Of a DNA stretch of 64,000 nucleotides, positions 19,856-28,647 are shown one piece after another. A program made the translations under genes and the position numbers. The stretch covers positions 1 to 64,000 of the forward strand of contig CACWYB010000003.1 in NCBI GenBank assembly GCA_902765005.1, written 5' to 3'. Each line of letters starts with the position of its first letter. The first letter of the stretch is position 1. The notes under the pieces are model-generated. The model ran no database searches, was not told the origin of the DNA, and was given only the letters and a program-made list of their open reading frames with translations. The DNA is from an uncultured Eubacteriales bacterium (lineage in GTDB: Bacteria; Bacillota; Clostridia; Christensenellales; CAG-138).

Positions 19856-19899
19856 ATGCTCCCAACCTATTCAACGAAAAAACAGAAAGGGGAAAACGT

Positions 19900-20847
19900 A
19901 TGAACCTGAAAAAGACTCTGGCGATCCTTATCGCCGCCCTGATGCTGCTGGCCATCGGCTGCGGCAAAAAGGACGAACCCGCCTCTTCCGCAGACGCCTC
20001 CTTCACCGTCACCGATATGGCCGGCCGGGAGGTCAAATTTGAGAAGCCCGTGGAGAAGGCGGTGGCCCTGACGGCTTCCGACTGTGAGATCATCTTTGCC
20101 ATCGGCGCGGAAGAAGCGCTGGTGGGCCGGGGCGAATACTGCGACTATCCCGCCGAGGTCATGGACATTCCCGCCCTCACCTCCGGCGCCAACACCAACG
20201 TGGAGCAGATCCTGGCGCTGGAGCCTGAAGTGGTGTTCCTGAGCATGATGGCCCAGACCCCCGAGCAGGTGGACCAGCTGGAGAAGGCCGGCGTCCGGGT
20301 GGTGGTCAGCGACGCCCAGGATATCGCCGGCACCTACACCGCCATCAGCCTCATCGGCCAGGTCATGGGCAAGCAGGAAAACGCCCAGAAGATCATCGAC
20401 AGCATGAAGGCCACCTTCGATGAGATCCAGGCCAACGCCCTGGACGGCACCAAGACCGTGTACTTCGAGGTCAGCCCCCTGCAGTGGGGCCTGTGGACCG
20501 CGGGCACCGGCACCTTCATGAACGAGGTCGCCCAGATGATGGGCCTCAAGAACTGCTTCGACGACGTGGAAGGCTGGGCCGCCATCTCCGAGGAGCAGGT
20601 TCTGGAGCGGAATCCGGACTACATCATGACCATCACCATGTACTTTGGCGAGGGCCCCACCCCCGAGGAGGAGATCATGAGCCGCCCCGGCTGGGAGAAC
20701 GTGACCGCGGTGCAGAACCAGGCCATCCTCAATCTGCGCGACAACGAGCTGTCCCGGCCTGCCCCCCGGCTGGCCGACGGCGCCAAGATCTTTTACGATT
20801 TTGTAGTGGAGAGTGAAGCGGCCCAGGCCCTTGCCCCTGCGGCCTGA
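19900..20847 (+). CDS. btuF: Corrinoid ABC transporter substrate-binding lipoprotein
   Basis: An extracytoplasmic solute-binding protein of the helical-backbone (BtuF/FhuD) type. The 315-residue precursor has a lipoprotein signal (charged MNLKKT, hydrophobic core, lipobox LAIGC with C24 as the lipidated residue), followed by FTVTDMAGREVKFEKPVEKAVAL and the ALEPEVVFLSMM segment typical of periplasmic-binding protein type III folds. On sequence alone it could bind iron-siderophore or heme. The cobalamin riboswitch upstream and cobTUSC downstream favour corrinoids. AAGGGGAAAA precedes ATG 19900. It is the first gene of the operon. Confidence 0.9.
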   Translation: MNLKKTLAILIAALMLLAIGCGKKDEPASSADASFTVTDMAGREVKFEKPVEKAVALTASDCEIIFAIGAEEALVGRGEYCDYPAEVMDIPALTSGANTNVEQILALEPEVVFLSMMAQTPEQVDQLEKAGVRVVVSDAQDIAGTYTAISLIGQVMGKQENAQKIIDSMKATFDEIQANALDGTKTVYFEVSPLQWGLWTAGTGTFMNEVAQMMGLKNCFDDVEGWAAISEEQVLERNPDYIMTITMYFGEGPTPEEEIMSRPGWENVTAVQNQAILNLRDNELSRPAPRLADGAKIFYDFVVESEAAQALAPAA

Positions 20848-20859
20848 TTGTTGAACCCT

Positions 20860-21894
20860 ATGAACGAGAGGAACAGCGAACATTTTCGCGGATGGGAATA
20901 CTGTCTCTTTGCTTTGGCAGCGGTGATGACGCTGCTCCTCTCGGTCTGCGTCGGCTCCGTCAGCATCCCCTTTTCCACCACGATCTCCGTGATCTGGAGG
21001 GGGATCTGGGGCCTGCCGCTGCCTCAAGGCACGGCCACGGCCATCCTGCTCACCTCCCGGTTGCCTCGGGTGCTGGCTGTCATGCTGGTAGGGGCCAGCC
21101 TGTCCCTCTGCGGCGGCGCCATGCAGGGGCTGCTGAAGAACCCCCTGGCGGACGGCTCCACTCTAGGCGTGTCTTCCGGGGCGTCCCTTGGGGCGGTCAC
21201 GGCCATCGCCTTCGGCATCACCATACCCAAACTGCCCTTTGCGGGCACCATGGTCATGGCCATGGTGTTCGCTTTTTGTTCTCTGCTCATCATCCTGGGC
21301 CTGGCCTATAAGCTGGATTTCTCCCTGTCCACCAACACCATCATCCTCATAGGCGTCATCTTCTCCATGTTCGCCTCTAGCGTCATGAGCATCATCATCA
21401 CCTTTTCGGGAGAAAAGCTTCGGAGCATCACCTTTTGGACCATGGGGAGCCTGCAGGGGGCCAGCTACACCAGCGTGCTGGTGGTCCTAATCGCCCTGGT
21501 TCTCTTTGGCGGGATCATCCTGCTCCACGCCCGGGAGCTCAACGCCTTTGCCGTGGGGGAGGAGAACGCCCGCCACGTGGGAGTGAACGTGCGCCGGGTG
21601 AAGCTCATCATCCTCATCGCCGTGTCCGGGCTCATCGGCGTGTGCGTGTCCATCGGGGGCACCATAGGCTTTGTGGGCCTGGTCACGCCCCACATGGTCC
21701 GGCTCCTGGTGGGGCCGAACCACAAGCGCCTGCTGCCCGCGTCCGTCTTCGGCGGCGGGATCTTCCTCATGCTGTCCGATCTGATCGCCAGGACCCTGTT
21801 GAACCCCAAGGAGCTGCCCATCGGCGTGGTCACCTCCATCATCGGGGCCGTGGCTTTCGTGTACATCTACGGCGCCAGCCGGAAGGGGAGGTGA
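20860..21894 (+). CDS. btuC: Corrinoid ABC transporter permease (FecCD/BtuC family)
   Basis: A polytopic membrane permease of about ten helices and 344 residues. Family signatures are visible: TSRLPRVLAVMLVGASLSLCGGAMQGLLKNPLADGSTLGVSSGA early on and GTIGFVGLVTPHMVRLLVGPNHKRLLPAS near residue 270 (the coupling-helix region that docks the ATPase). It forms the channel for the ligand delivered by the lipoprotein upstream. ATG 20860 is preferred; TTG 20848 directly after the btuF stop is possible. Neither has a strong RBS, so translation probably depends on coupling to btuF. Confidence 0.92.
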   Translation: MNERNSEHFRGWEYCLFALAAVMTLLLSVCVGSVSIPFSTTISVIWRGIWGLPLPQGTATAILLTSRLPRVLAVMLVGASLSLCGGAMQGLLKNPLADGSTLGVSSGASLGAVTAIAFGITIPKLPFAGTMVMAMVFAFCSLLIILGLAYKLDFSLSTNTIILIGVIFSMFASSVMSIIITFSGEKLRSITFWTMGSLQGASYTSVLVVLIALVLFGGIILLHARELNAFAVGEENARHVGVNVRRVKLIILIAVSGLIGVCVSIGGTIGFVGLVTPHMVRLLVGPNHKRLLPASVFGGGIFLMLSDLIARTLLNPKELPIGVVTSIIGAVAFVYIYGASRKGR

Positions 21895-21899
21895 AGCCC

Positions 21900-22658
21900 T
21901 TGCTGCGGGTTGAAAACCTCACCGTCTCCTATGGGGACCTGACCATATTGAACAACGTTTCCTTCTCCGTGGAGCCCGGGGAATGGCTCATGATCGTGGG
22001 CCCCAACGGCGCGGGGAAATCCACCCTGATCAACGCCGTCACCGGCGGCGTCCCCGCCCGGGGCACGGTCCTCTATGAAGGCAAGAACGCCCGTGCCATG
22101 AAGCCCCATGAGCTGGCCCGCGGCATCGGCGTGCTGGCCCAAAGCCATTTTGTGGGCTATTCCTTCTCCGTGGAGGAGGTGGTCCGCCTGGGCCGCTACG
22201 CCTACGCCCCCACCATCTTCTCCAGCCACAGCGGGGAGGAGGACGCGGTGAAAAAGGCCCTGGAGCAAACGGGGCTCTACGCCCAGCGCCGCCAGTCCGT
22301 GCTCACCCTTTCCGGCGGGGAGCTGCAGCGGACCTTTTTAGCTCAGACCTTTGCCCAGGACCCCAAGCTCCTGCTGCTGGACGAGCCCACCAACCACCTG
22401 GATTTGGTGTATCAAAAGCAGGTCTTCGAACTCATCCGCGCCTGGCTCCAAAAGGAAGGCCGGGCGGTGATCTCCGTGGTCCACGATCTTTCCCTGGCCC
22501 GGGCCTACGGCACAAGGGCCCTGCTCCTGGATAGGGGCTGCGTGGTGGCGGACGGTCCCATGGAACAGGTTTTTACCGATGAAATCTTGAATAGGGTCTA
22601 CCGCATGGATGTGCGGGACTGGATGAGCCGCATGCTGGCTCAGTGGAAGGAGGCATAG
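21900..22658 (+). CDS. btuD: Corrinoid ABC transporter ATP-binding protein
   Basis: The ATPase of the import complex. Motifs: Walker A GPNGAGKST, Q-loop in GVLAQSHFV, signature LSGGELQR, Walker B LLLLDEPTNHLD and the H-loop VVHDLSLA. The 252 residues are normal for the FepC/BtuD class. The start is uncertain: TTG 21900 has GGGGAGGTGA at an ideal distance and gives MLRVENLTVSYG. GTG 21891, which overlaps the btuC stop (GTGA), is the alternative but sits too close to the RBS. Very short gaps on both sides show co-transcription. Confidence 0.92.
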   Translation: MLRVENLTVSYGDLTILNNVSFSVEPGEWLMIVGPNGAGKSTLINAVTGGVPARGTVLYEGKNARAMKPHELARGIGVLAQSHFVGYSFSVEEVVRLGRYAYAPTIFSSHSGEEDAVKKALEQTGLYAQRRQSVLTLSGGELQRTFLAQTFAQDPKLLLLDEPTNHLDLVYQKQVFELIRAWLQKEGRAVISVVHDLSLARAYGTRALLLDRGCVVADGPMEQVFTDEILNRVYRMDVRDWMSRMLAQWKEA

Positions 22659-22661
22659 CCC

Positions 22662-23732
22662 ATGGAGGAACGGCTGCTGCAATGGCGGCAGATGCTGCGC
22701 CGCCCGGACGAAAAGGCGAGGCGCGCCGCAAAAGCCCAGTGGGACAGCATCGCCAAGCCACTGGGGAGTCTGGGCGTCCTGGAAAAGCTGGTCATGGACA
22801 TCGCCGCCCTCACCGGCGACCCGGCGGTGGATATCTCCCGTCGGGCCGTGGTGGTCTGCTGCGCGGATAACGGCGTGGTGGCCGAGGGTGTGACCCAAAC
22901 CGGCCAGGAGGTCACCGCCCGCATGGCCGCCGAGATGACCCATATGAATTCCTCCGTCTGCAAGATGGCCGCCGCGGCCCATGCGGACGTGATCCCCGTG
23001 GACATGGGTATGATCCATCGGGTGGAGGGCGTGCTGGACCGTCACGTGATGGACGGCACGCAGGACCTGGCCCGCCGCCCGGCCATGACCCGGGAGCAGG
23101 CCATGGCAGCCCTGTCCGCCGGGGTGGAGCTGGTCAAAACCCTCCGGGAGCAGGGGTATACCCTGCTCGTCTCCGGGGAGATGGGCATCGGCAACACCAC
23201 CACCTCCAGCGCCCTGGTGGCCGCCATGTTGAACCTGCCTGCGGAAACGGTCACGGGTCGGGGCGCCGGGCTCAGCGACGCGGGCCTGCAGCGGAAGATC
23301 TGGGCCATCGAGCGGGCCATCGCCGTGAACCGCCCCGATCCAAAGGACCCTCTGGACGTGCTCAGCAAGCTGGGCGGTCTGGATATCTGCGGCATGGCGG
23401 GGCTGTTCATTGGCGGCGCAATCTGCGGCGTGCCCGTGATCATCGACGGCTTCATCAGCGCCGTGGCGGCCTTCATGGCCCAAAAGCTCTGCCCGGGCTG
23501 CGAAATATCCATGCTGGCCAGCCACTGTTCCGAGGAGCCCGCCGCCCGGCGGGTGCTGACCGTGCTCAACAAAAATCCCATTCTCTTTGCCAATATGCGC
23601 CTGGGAGAGGGCACGGGCGGGGTGTGCCTGCTGCCCCTTCTGGATATGGCCCTGGCGGTCTATGGAGGCAGGAGCACCTTTGACAGCGTGGGCATCGACG
23701 CCTACACGCCCCAGGGAGGCGCCCCATGCTGA
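22662..23732 (+). CDS. cobT: Nicotinate-nucleotide:dimethylbenzimidazole phosphoribosyltransferase
   Basis: Activates the lower-ligand base (such as 5,6-dimethylbenzimidazole) by moving ribose phosphate from nicotinate mononucleotide to make alpha-ribazole phosphate. The 356-residue protein has KPLGSLGVLEKL near the N-terminus, CADNGVVAEGVTQTG, GEMGIGNTTTSSAL, the GRGAGLSDAG segment and the catalytic glutamate in RLGEGTGG near residue 315. It begins three bases after btuD and overlaps cobU by seven bases. No genes for making DMB itself are in the window, so the base is probably scavenged or made elsewhere. Confidence 0.97.
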   Translation: MEERLLQWRQMLRRPDEKARRAAKAQWDSIAKPLGSLGVLEKLVMDIAALTGDPAVDISRRAVVVCCADNGVVAEGVTQTGQEVTARMAAEMTHMNSSVCKMAAAAHADVIPVDMGMIHRVEGVLDRHVMDGTQDLARRPAMTREQAMAALSAGVELVKTLREQGYTLLVSGEMGIGNTTTSSALVAAMLNLPAETVTGRGAGLSDAGLQRKIWAIERAIAVNRPDPKDPLDVLSKLGGLDICGMAGLFIGGAICGVPVIIDGFISAVAAFMAQKLCPGCEISMLASHCSEEPAARRVLTVLNKNPILFANMRLGEGTGGVCLLPLLDMALAVYGGRSTFDSVGIDAYTPQGGAPC

Positions 23733-24250
23733 TCCTGCTCACCGGCGGCTCCGCCTGCGGCAAAAGCTCCTACGGGGAACAGCTGGCCGCCCGGGGGCCG
23801 AAGCCCCTATACTATATCGCCGCCATGCAGCCCTTTGACGACGAGTGCCTGAAAAAGATCGCCCGCCACCGGGCGCTGCGCAAGGACAAGGGCTTTGAGA
23901 CCATCGAGCGCTACACGGCGGTGGACAGCCTTCAGCTCCCTCAACCCGGCGGCACGGCCCTGCTGGAGTGCCTGTGCAACCTGACGGCCAACGAGATGTA
24001 CGCCGGGGGCCGGGGACCTTTGGACCCGGTGCAAAAGGTGATCGACGGGGTGGAAAACCTGCGTCGGCAGACGGATACCCTCATCGTCATCACCAACGAC
24101 GTGGGCAGCGACAACGAGACCTATTCGGAGGAGACCCGCCAATACATCCGGTACCTGGGCAGGATCAACGCCCAAATCGCCTGCATGGCGGACCGGGTCT
24201 ATGAGCTGGTGGCGGGCATTCCCCTGTGCGTGAAAGGAGAGCGGTCATGA
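23726..24250 (+). CDS. cobU: Adenosylcobinamide kinase / adenosylcobinamide-phosphate guanylyltransferase
   Basis: Phosphorylates adenosylcobinamide and then attaches GMP, giving AdoCbi-GDP for CobS. The 174-residue protein has the P-loop GGSACGKSSYGE at residues 7-18, the RHRALRKDKGFETIE segment holding the guanylylated histidine, and a conserved tail NAQIACMADRVYELVAGIP. Its start overlaps cobT and its stop overlaps the cobS start (ATGA). A second, shorter paralogue lies two genes downstream. Confidence 0.95.
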   Translation: MLILLTGGSACGKSSYGEQLAARGPKPLYYIAAMQPFDDECLKKIARHRALRKDKGFETIERYTAVDSLQLPQPGGTALLECLCNLTANEMYAGGRGPLDPVQKVIDGVENLRRQTDTLIVITNDVGSDNETYSEETRQYIRYLGRINAQIACMADRVYELVAGIPLCVKGERS

Positions 24251-25017
24251 ACTTCCTCTATTCCGTTTTTGCCGCCTTCTCCATGTTCTCCGCCCTGCCC
24301 GCGCCTCAGATTCCCTGGGAGAAGGAGAAGATCCGCTACATGTTGGCGGCCATGCCCCTCATCGGCGTCGTCATCGGCGGGGCGGAGTATCTGTGGGCTT
24401 GGCTCTGCCGCCTGCTTTCTTTCGGCCCGGTCCTCACCGCCGCAGGCCTTACCCTTATTCCCGTGCTCCTCACCGGCGGCATCCACCTGGACGGCTTCAT
24501 GGACACCGTGGACGCCCTCAAGAGCCATGCCGCCCCGGAGAAGAAGCGGGCCATTTTGAAGGACCCTCATGCCGGCGCCTTTGCCGTCATCGGCCTGGGA
24601 TGCTATCTTTTGGGGTACTTCGGCCTGTGCAGCCAGCTTGCGTTGACGAAAGCAAACCTCCTTATGTTGGGCCTGGTCCATGTGATGAGCCGGGGCCTGT
24701 CCGCCGTGTCCGGGACATGGCTGCCCATGGGGCCGGGGGAGGGGACGCTGAATCTCTTTCATCGGGCCGCGGATAAGCGGGCGGGGGTTCTGGCCGTCTG
24801 CTGGGTCGTCCTCTGCGCCGTGGCCATGGTGTGCCTTAGCCCCCTTATGGGCGCTGTCATGGCCCTTTGCGCCATGCTCACCCTGCTGCTGGTCCGGCGC
24901 ATGGCCATGAAACAATTCGAGGGCATGTCCGGGGACATTGCTGGCTTCCAATTGCAAGTTGGAGAGCTGGTCATGCTGGCCGCTTTGATTCTCACAGAAA
25001 GGATACTTGCCCTATGA
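24247..25017 (+). CDS. cobS: Adenosylcobinamide-GDP ribazoletransferase (cobalamin synthase)
   Basis: A membrane enzyme joining AdoCbi-GDP to alpha-ribazole (phosphate) in the last step of cobalamin assembly. The 256-residue protein has several hydrophobic helices and the family motif GGIHLDGFMDTVDAL (about residues 78-92) with its acidic metal-binding residues, followed by KKRAILKDPHAGAFAVIGL. The ATG overlaps the cobU stop by four bases, and the stop overlaps the start of the mini-CobU gene by four bases. Confidence 0.95.
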   Translation: MNFLYSVFAAFSMFSALPAPQIPWEKEKIRYMLAAMPLIGVVIGGAEYLWAWLCRLLSFGPVLTAAGLTLIPVLLTGGIHLDGFMDTVDALKSHAAPEKKRAILKDPHAGAFAVIGLGCYLLGYFGLCSQLALTKANLLMLGLVHVMSRGLSAVSGTWLPMGPGEGTLNLFHRAADKRAGVLAVCWVVLCAVAMVCLSPLMGAVMALCAMLTLLLVRRMAMKQFEGMSGDIAGFQLQVGELVMLAALILTERILAL

Positions 25018-25367
25018 TCCTGATCCTTGGGGGCGCCGCCTCCGGAAAACGCGCCTATCTTGCCTCCCTGGGCTACGGGGAGGAGCAGATCGCGGACGGC
25101 GTTTTGGACGATAAACAAGTTCTTTACGGCCTGGAAAAGCTGGTGGCTCAGGACCCCGCCGGGGCGGAGGGGCTGCTGCCCGACCTGCTCAAAAAGGAGG
25201 CTGTGGCCTGCTCAGAGGTGGGCAGCGGCATCATTCCCGTTTCCTATGAAGCCCGCCAGGCCCGGGAGGCCACGGGCCGCCTCTGCATTCGGCTCGCCGC
25301 CCGGGCCCAAACCGTCGTCCGCATGGTGGCCGGCATCCCCGTCGTCATCAAGGGGCGGAATCCATGA
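25014..25367 (+). CDS. Miniature CobU-like P-loop protein
   Basis: A 117-residue protein related to CobU. It starts with ILILGGAASGKRAYLA, matching the CobU P-loop start, and ends with RMVAGIPVVIKG, matching the CobU tail ELVAGIPLCVKG. Between them it keeps GSGIIPVSYEARQARE, similar to the NDVGSDNETYSEETRQYIR region, but about 55 residues are missing, including the segment with the guanylylated histidine. It may retain nucleotide binding or kinase activity but not guanylyltransfer. It overlaps cobS and cobC by four bases each, so it is translated with the pathway and is not a decaying remnant. Its specific role is unknown. Confidence 0.85.
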   Translation: MILILGGAASGKRAYLASLGYGEEQIADGVLDDKQVLYGLEKLVAQDPAGAEGLLPDLLKKEAVACSEVGSGIIPVSYEARQAREATGRLCIRLAARAQTVVRMVAGIPVVIKGRNP

Positions 25368-25963
25368 CCGTCTACCTCTTTCGCCACGGCCAAACGGCCT
25401 CCAATGCCGCCGGCAGATATGTGGGCAGCACCAACGAGCCACTGTGCGACCTGGGCATTGAAACGGCCCGGGCGGCGGGGTGCGATCCAAGGGTGGAGGA
25501 GGTTGTCGTTTCCCCCCTCATACGCACACAGATGACCGCCGAAATCCTGTTCCCCAAGGCCCGGCAGCGGATCGTCACCGGCCTTAGGGAGATGACCTTC
25601 GGCCGCTTCGAGGGACGTTCCGCCCGGGAGATGGCCCAGGATGAGGACTACCGCTACTGGGTGGAACAGACCCAGTGCATGGGCCCCTGTCCCCACGGGG
25701 ACGCCACGCTGGTCTTTCAGCACCGGGTGTGCGCCGCCTTTGCCCGGGAGGTTCGCGCGGCCATGGCGGCGGGGCGAGACAGCCTCCATTTCGTCATCCA
25801 CGGGGGCGCCATCATGTCCATCATGCACCGGTTGGCCCGGCCTCAGGCCCCCTACTATAGCTGGCTGCTGCAAAACTGCCAGGGCTACCGCTGCGAGGCG
25901 GAGGAGACGGCGGAGGGGCTGCGGCTTGTTCACGTGGAGCGCCTTGAAAAGGTCCAATCATGA
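25364..25963 (+). CDS. cobC: Histidine phosphatase family protein, probable alpha-ribazole phosphatase
   Basis: A phosphoglycerate-mutase-like phosphatase of 199 residues with the phosphohistidine motif LFRHGQTASN at residues 5-14, the second arginine in VVSPLIRTQMTAE, the acidic REMTFGRFEGR segment and the second catalytic histidine in FVIHGGAIMS. Position within the cobTUS operon makes alpha-ribazole-phosphate (or cobalamin-phosphate) phosphatase the most likely activity. The motif set is shared by unrelated phosphatases, so the substrate comes from context. Confidence 0.88.
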   Translation: MTVYLFRHGQTASNAAGRYVGSTNEPLCDLGIETARAAGCDPRVEEVVVSPLIRTQMTAEILFPKARQRIVTGLREMTFGRFEGRSAREMAQDEDYRYWVEQTQCMGPCPHGDATLVFQHRVCAAFAREVRAAMAAGRDSLHFVIHGGAIMSIMHRLARPQAPYYSWLLQNCQGYRCEAEETAEGLRLVHVERLEKVQS

Positions 25964-26925
25964 AGCGCACCTTCAACCTCACCACCTATTCCGATGATCT
26001 GAACCGGTATGCCGACCGAGCCGATCTTCTCTCTGCCCTCCAGGACTTCGACGGGGTGGAGCTGATGCACTGCGGCCCGGACAGCCGGGGCGTGGTGCCC
26101 AGGGAGAAGATCGTGGGGGTGCACCTCTGCTATTTCCCCTATTGGTACGATTTTTACACCGGCGATATGGCTGCCTGTCAGAAAAACCTGGGCAGCCTGG
26201 ACACCGTTCGCGCCCTCTACGGCGGAGAGGATAAATCCGCCCTCATAGACGCCTTTCGCCGGGACATCGCCCGGGCCAAAGCGGAGGGGGCGGAGTATGT
26301 GGTCTTCCATGTGTCCGACTGCGCCGACGAGGAGCTGTTCACCCTGCGCTACCGGCACACCAGCCGGGAGATCGTTTCCGCCGCGGCGGACTTGATCAAC
26401 GCTCTGTTTCCCGAGCCGGACGGGGCGCTTGTTCTGCTGCTGGAAAACCTGTGGCATCCGGGCCTGACCATGACCGAGCCGGAGGTGACGCGTCAGCTTT
26501 TGGATAGCGTCCGCTATCAAAACAAGGGCATCATGCTGGACACGGGGCACCTGATGCACACGGACCTGTCTTTGCGGACCCAGGCGGAGGCCCTTGCCTA
26601 TATCCGCCGCCGGGTGGAGGAGCAGGGGAAGGAGGTCCGCCGGGCCATCCGGGGCATCCACCTGCACCAGTCCCTGACGGGGGCGTATATGGCCGCTGCA
26701 GCCGCCAATGCGCCCACTCTCGCCCAGGACCCCCAAAAGCGAATGGAGCAGGTATACACCCACGCCTTCGCCTGCGATCAACACCGGCCCTTCACCTGCC
26801 CGGGGGTGGGGGACTTTATCCGGTGGATCGACCCGGAATACCTGACCTTCGAATTCATCTCCCGTTCCCGCAGGGAGCAGGAGGCCATGCTTGCCGAGCA
26901 GCTGGCGGCTTTGGGCATGGGCTGA
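25960..26925 (+). CDS. TIM-barrel (xylose isomerase-like / AP endonuclease 2 fold) protein
   Basis: A 321-residue predicted TIM barrel of the sugar-phosphate isomerase/epimerase superfamily. Barrel-strand motifs with probable metal ligands are spaced along it: [34 protein letters not shown] with a glutamate, GIMLDTGHL with aspartate and histidine, [11 protein letters not shown], and a closing LTFEFIS with glutamate. It shares ATGA with the cobC stop and is the last gene before the operon terminator, so it is expressed with the cobalamin genes and is likely B12-repressed. No known cobalamin step is carried out by this fold. The substrate is unknown. Confidence 0.8.
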   Translation: MKRTFNLTTYSDDLNRYADRADLLSALQDFDGVELMHCGPDSRGVVPREKIVGVHLCYFPYWYDFYTGDMAACQKNLGSLDTVRALYGGEDKSALIDAFRRDIARAKAEGAEYVVFHVSDCADEELFTLRYRHTSREIVSAAADLINALFPEPDGALVLLLENLWHPGLTMTEPEVTRQLLDSVRYQNKGIMLDTGHLMHTDLSLRTQAEALAYIRRRVEEQGKEVRRAIRGIHLHQSLTGAYMAAAAANAPTLAQDPQKRMEQVYTHAFACDQHRPFTCPGVGDFIRWIDPEYLTFEFISRSRREQEAMLAEQLAALGMG

Positions 26926-26953
26926 TTCGTCAAGAAAGCAAACGAACGGTAAA

Positions 26954-26986
26954 GAAAGGGACCGCCGCCTTGACGGCCCTTTTTTT
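26954..26986 (+). terminator. Terminator of the cobalamin operon
   Basis: AAAGGG-A-CCG pairs with CGG-CCCTTT, followed by a long T run. The stem region also contains the -35 element of a candidate promoter for the next gene. Confidence 0.8.
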
Positions 26987-26998
26987 CGTGGGTATCAT
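26970..26998 (+). promoter_or_regulatory. Candidate promoter embedded in the terminator, leaderless start for the oxidoreductase gene
   Basis: TTGACG (26970-26975), exactly 17 bases, then TATCAT (26993-26998). The ATG at 27005 follows after six bases, where transcription would be expected to begin. The start codon lacks a usable RBS (AAGGGT touches it directly). Confidence 0.45.
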
Positions 26999-27004
26999 AA
27001 GGGT

Positions 27005-28552
27005 ATGAACAAGGAGTCTATCATCGTCATCGGCGCCGGCCCGGCCGGGCTCACCGCCGCCATAGAGCTGCTCAAACGGGGATACGCCGTCACCGTGCTG
27101 GAGGCCTCCGACCGGATCGGCGGCATCTCCCAGACCGTGCGCTACGCCGGCAACCGCATGGACATCGGCGGCCACCGCTTCTTCAGCAAGGACGACCGGG
27201 TCAACGCCTGGTGGGCGGAGCGCATGCCCCTGCAGGGCGCCCCCGCCTGGGACGACAAGCAACTGAACGCGCAAAAGGACTTTGTGCCTGGCGGCCCGGA
27301 CCCGGAGCGGGAGGATCGGGTCATGCTCCTTCGGGATCGGGTGAGCCGGATCTATTTTCACCGCCATTTCTTCGACTATCCCATCTCCCTCAAGTGGTCC
27401 ACCATCCGCAACATGGGCTTTTTCACCACGCTCAGGGCCGGATTCAGCTATCTCTATTCCTGCGTCCATAAGCTTCCCGAAACCTCCCTGGAGAACTTTT
27501 ACATCAACCGCTTCGGCCGGGTGCTCTATTCCATGTTTTTCGAATCCTACACCGAGAAGGTGTGGGGCCGGCACCCCGCCAAGATCTCCGCGGACTGGGG
27601 CGCCCAGCGGGTGAAGGGCCTTTCCGTTCGGGCCATCCTCAAGGACATCTTCCGCAAGCTTTTCGGCGGCGGGGGAGAGGTGGAGACCTCCCTCATCGAG
27701 CGGTTTTACTACCCCAAGTACGGCCCCGGCCAGCTTTGGGAGCTGGCGGCGGAGGAAGTGAAGACCCGGGGCGGCGAGATCAAAATGAACTGCCCCGTTG
27801 TCGGCCTGAAAGCCGGAGAGGGGCGCATCCAAACCGTGCGCTTTTTGGAGAACGGCGTTGAACGGGCCCTTTCAGCTCAGGCCGTCTTCTCCTCCATGCC
27901 CGTGCGGGAGCTGGTGAGCTGTCTTCAGGGCGTGCCCGTGCCGGAGCAGGTGAAAGCCTCTGCGGACACCTTGCCCTATCGGGACTTTGTCACCGTTGGC
28001 CTGCTGGCACAAAGGCTCCTGATCCAAAACGACACCCGGCGGCCCACCGTCCATGACAGGGTCCCGGATTGCTGGATCTACGTGCAGGATCGGGACGTGA
28101 AGCTGGGTCGGGTGCAGATCTTCAACAACTGGTCCCCCTATATGGTGGCGGACCCGGAGAATCGGGTGTGGATGGGCCTTGAGTACTTCTGCGACGAGGG
28201 GGACGATTTCTGGCGCCTTAGCGACGAGGCGCTCATCGCCCTTGCCAAGCGGGAGATCGAGAAAATCGGCATCGCCCGGGGAGACGCCATTTTGGACGCC
28301 CACGTGGAGCGGATTAGAAAAGCCTATCCCGCCTACTTCGACGGCTACGCGGGCATGGACGGCATCATCCGCTTCCTGGACGGCTTCGAGAACCTCTACT
28401 GCATCGGCCGCAATGGCCAGCACCGCTACAACAACATGGATCACTCCATGGCCACGGCCTTCGAAGCCGTGAGCATCCTCGCAGGCGGGGAAAAGGACAA
28501 AACGGCCCTCTGGCAGGTGAACACGGAGCAGGCCTATCATGAGCAGAAATAG
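27005..28552 (+). CDS. FAD-dependent oxidoreductase (amine oxidase / protoporphyrinogen oxidase-like)
   Basis: A 515-residue flavoprotein with the N-terminal FAD fold [21 protein letters not shown], the second FAD-contact [12 protein letters not shown], and the [18 protein letters not shown] segment shared with UDP-galactopyranose-mutase-like and phytoene-desaturase-like enzymes. ESYTEKVWG in the middle and the closing [21 protein letters not shown]-tail motif are also present. Such proteins often sit near polysaccharide genes, but none are adjacent here, so the substrate is unknown. ATG 27005 is the start that begins the FAD fold; upstream open codons run through the terminator of the cobalamin operon. 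Confidence 0.85.
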   Translation: MNKESIIVIGAGPAGLTAAIELLKRGYAVTVLEASDRIGGISQTVRYAGNRMDIGGHRFFSKDDRVNAWWAERMPLQGAPAWDDKQLNAQKDFVPGGPDPEREDRVMLLRDRVSRIYFHRHFFDYPISLKWSTIRNMGFFTTLRAGFSYLYSCVHKLPETSLENFYINRFGRVLYSMFFESYTEKVWGRHPAKISADWGAQRVKGLSVRAILKDIFRKLFGGGGEVETSLIERFYYPKYGPGQLWELAAEEVKTRGGEIKMNCPVVGLKAGEGRIQTVRFLENGVERALSAQAVFSSMPVRELVSCLQGVPVPEQVKASADTLPYRDFVTVGLLAQRLLIQNDTRRPTVHDRVPDCWIYVQDRDVKLGRVQIFNNWSPYMVADPENRVWMGLEYFCDEGDDFWRLSDEALIALAKREIEKIGIARGDAILDAHVERIRKAYPAYFDGYAGMDGIIRFLDGFENLYCIGRNGQHRYNNMDHSMATAFEAVSILAGGEKDKTALWQVNTEQAYHEQK

Positions 28553-28589
28553 GCCCGGCTCACATCTTCGAGAACCCGTATTTCCACGC

Positions 28590-28618
28590 TTGCAAAACTT
28601 GTCCGTTCAGCGTACAAT
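28590..28618 (+). promoter_or_regulatory. Candidate sigma-A promoter of the P-loop/S41 unit
   Basis: TTGCAA (28590-28595), 17 bases, TACAAT (28613-28618). It lies 30 bases upstream of the TTG start at 28648. Confidence 0.6.
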
Positions 28619-28647
28619 ACAACTATAAACAGAAGGAGGCGTATGAA

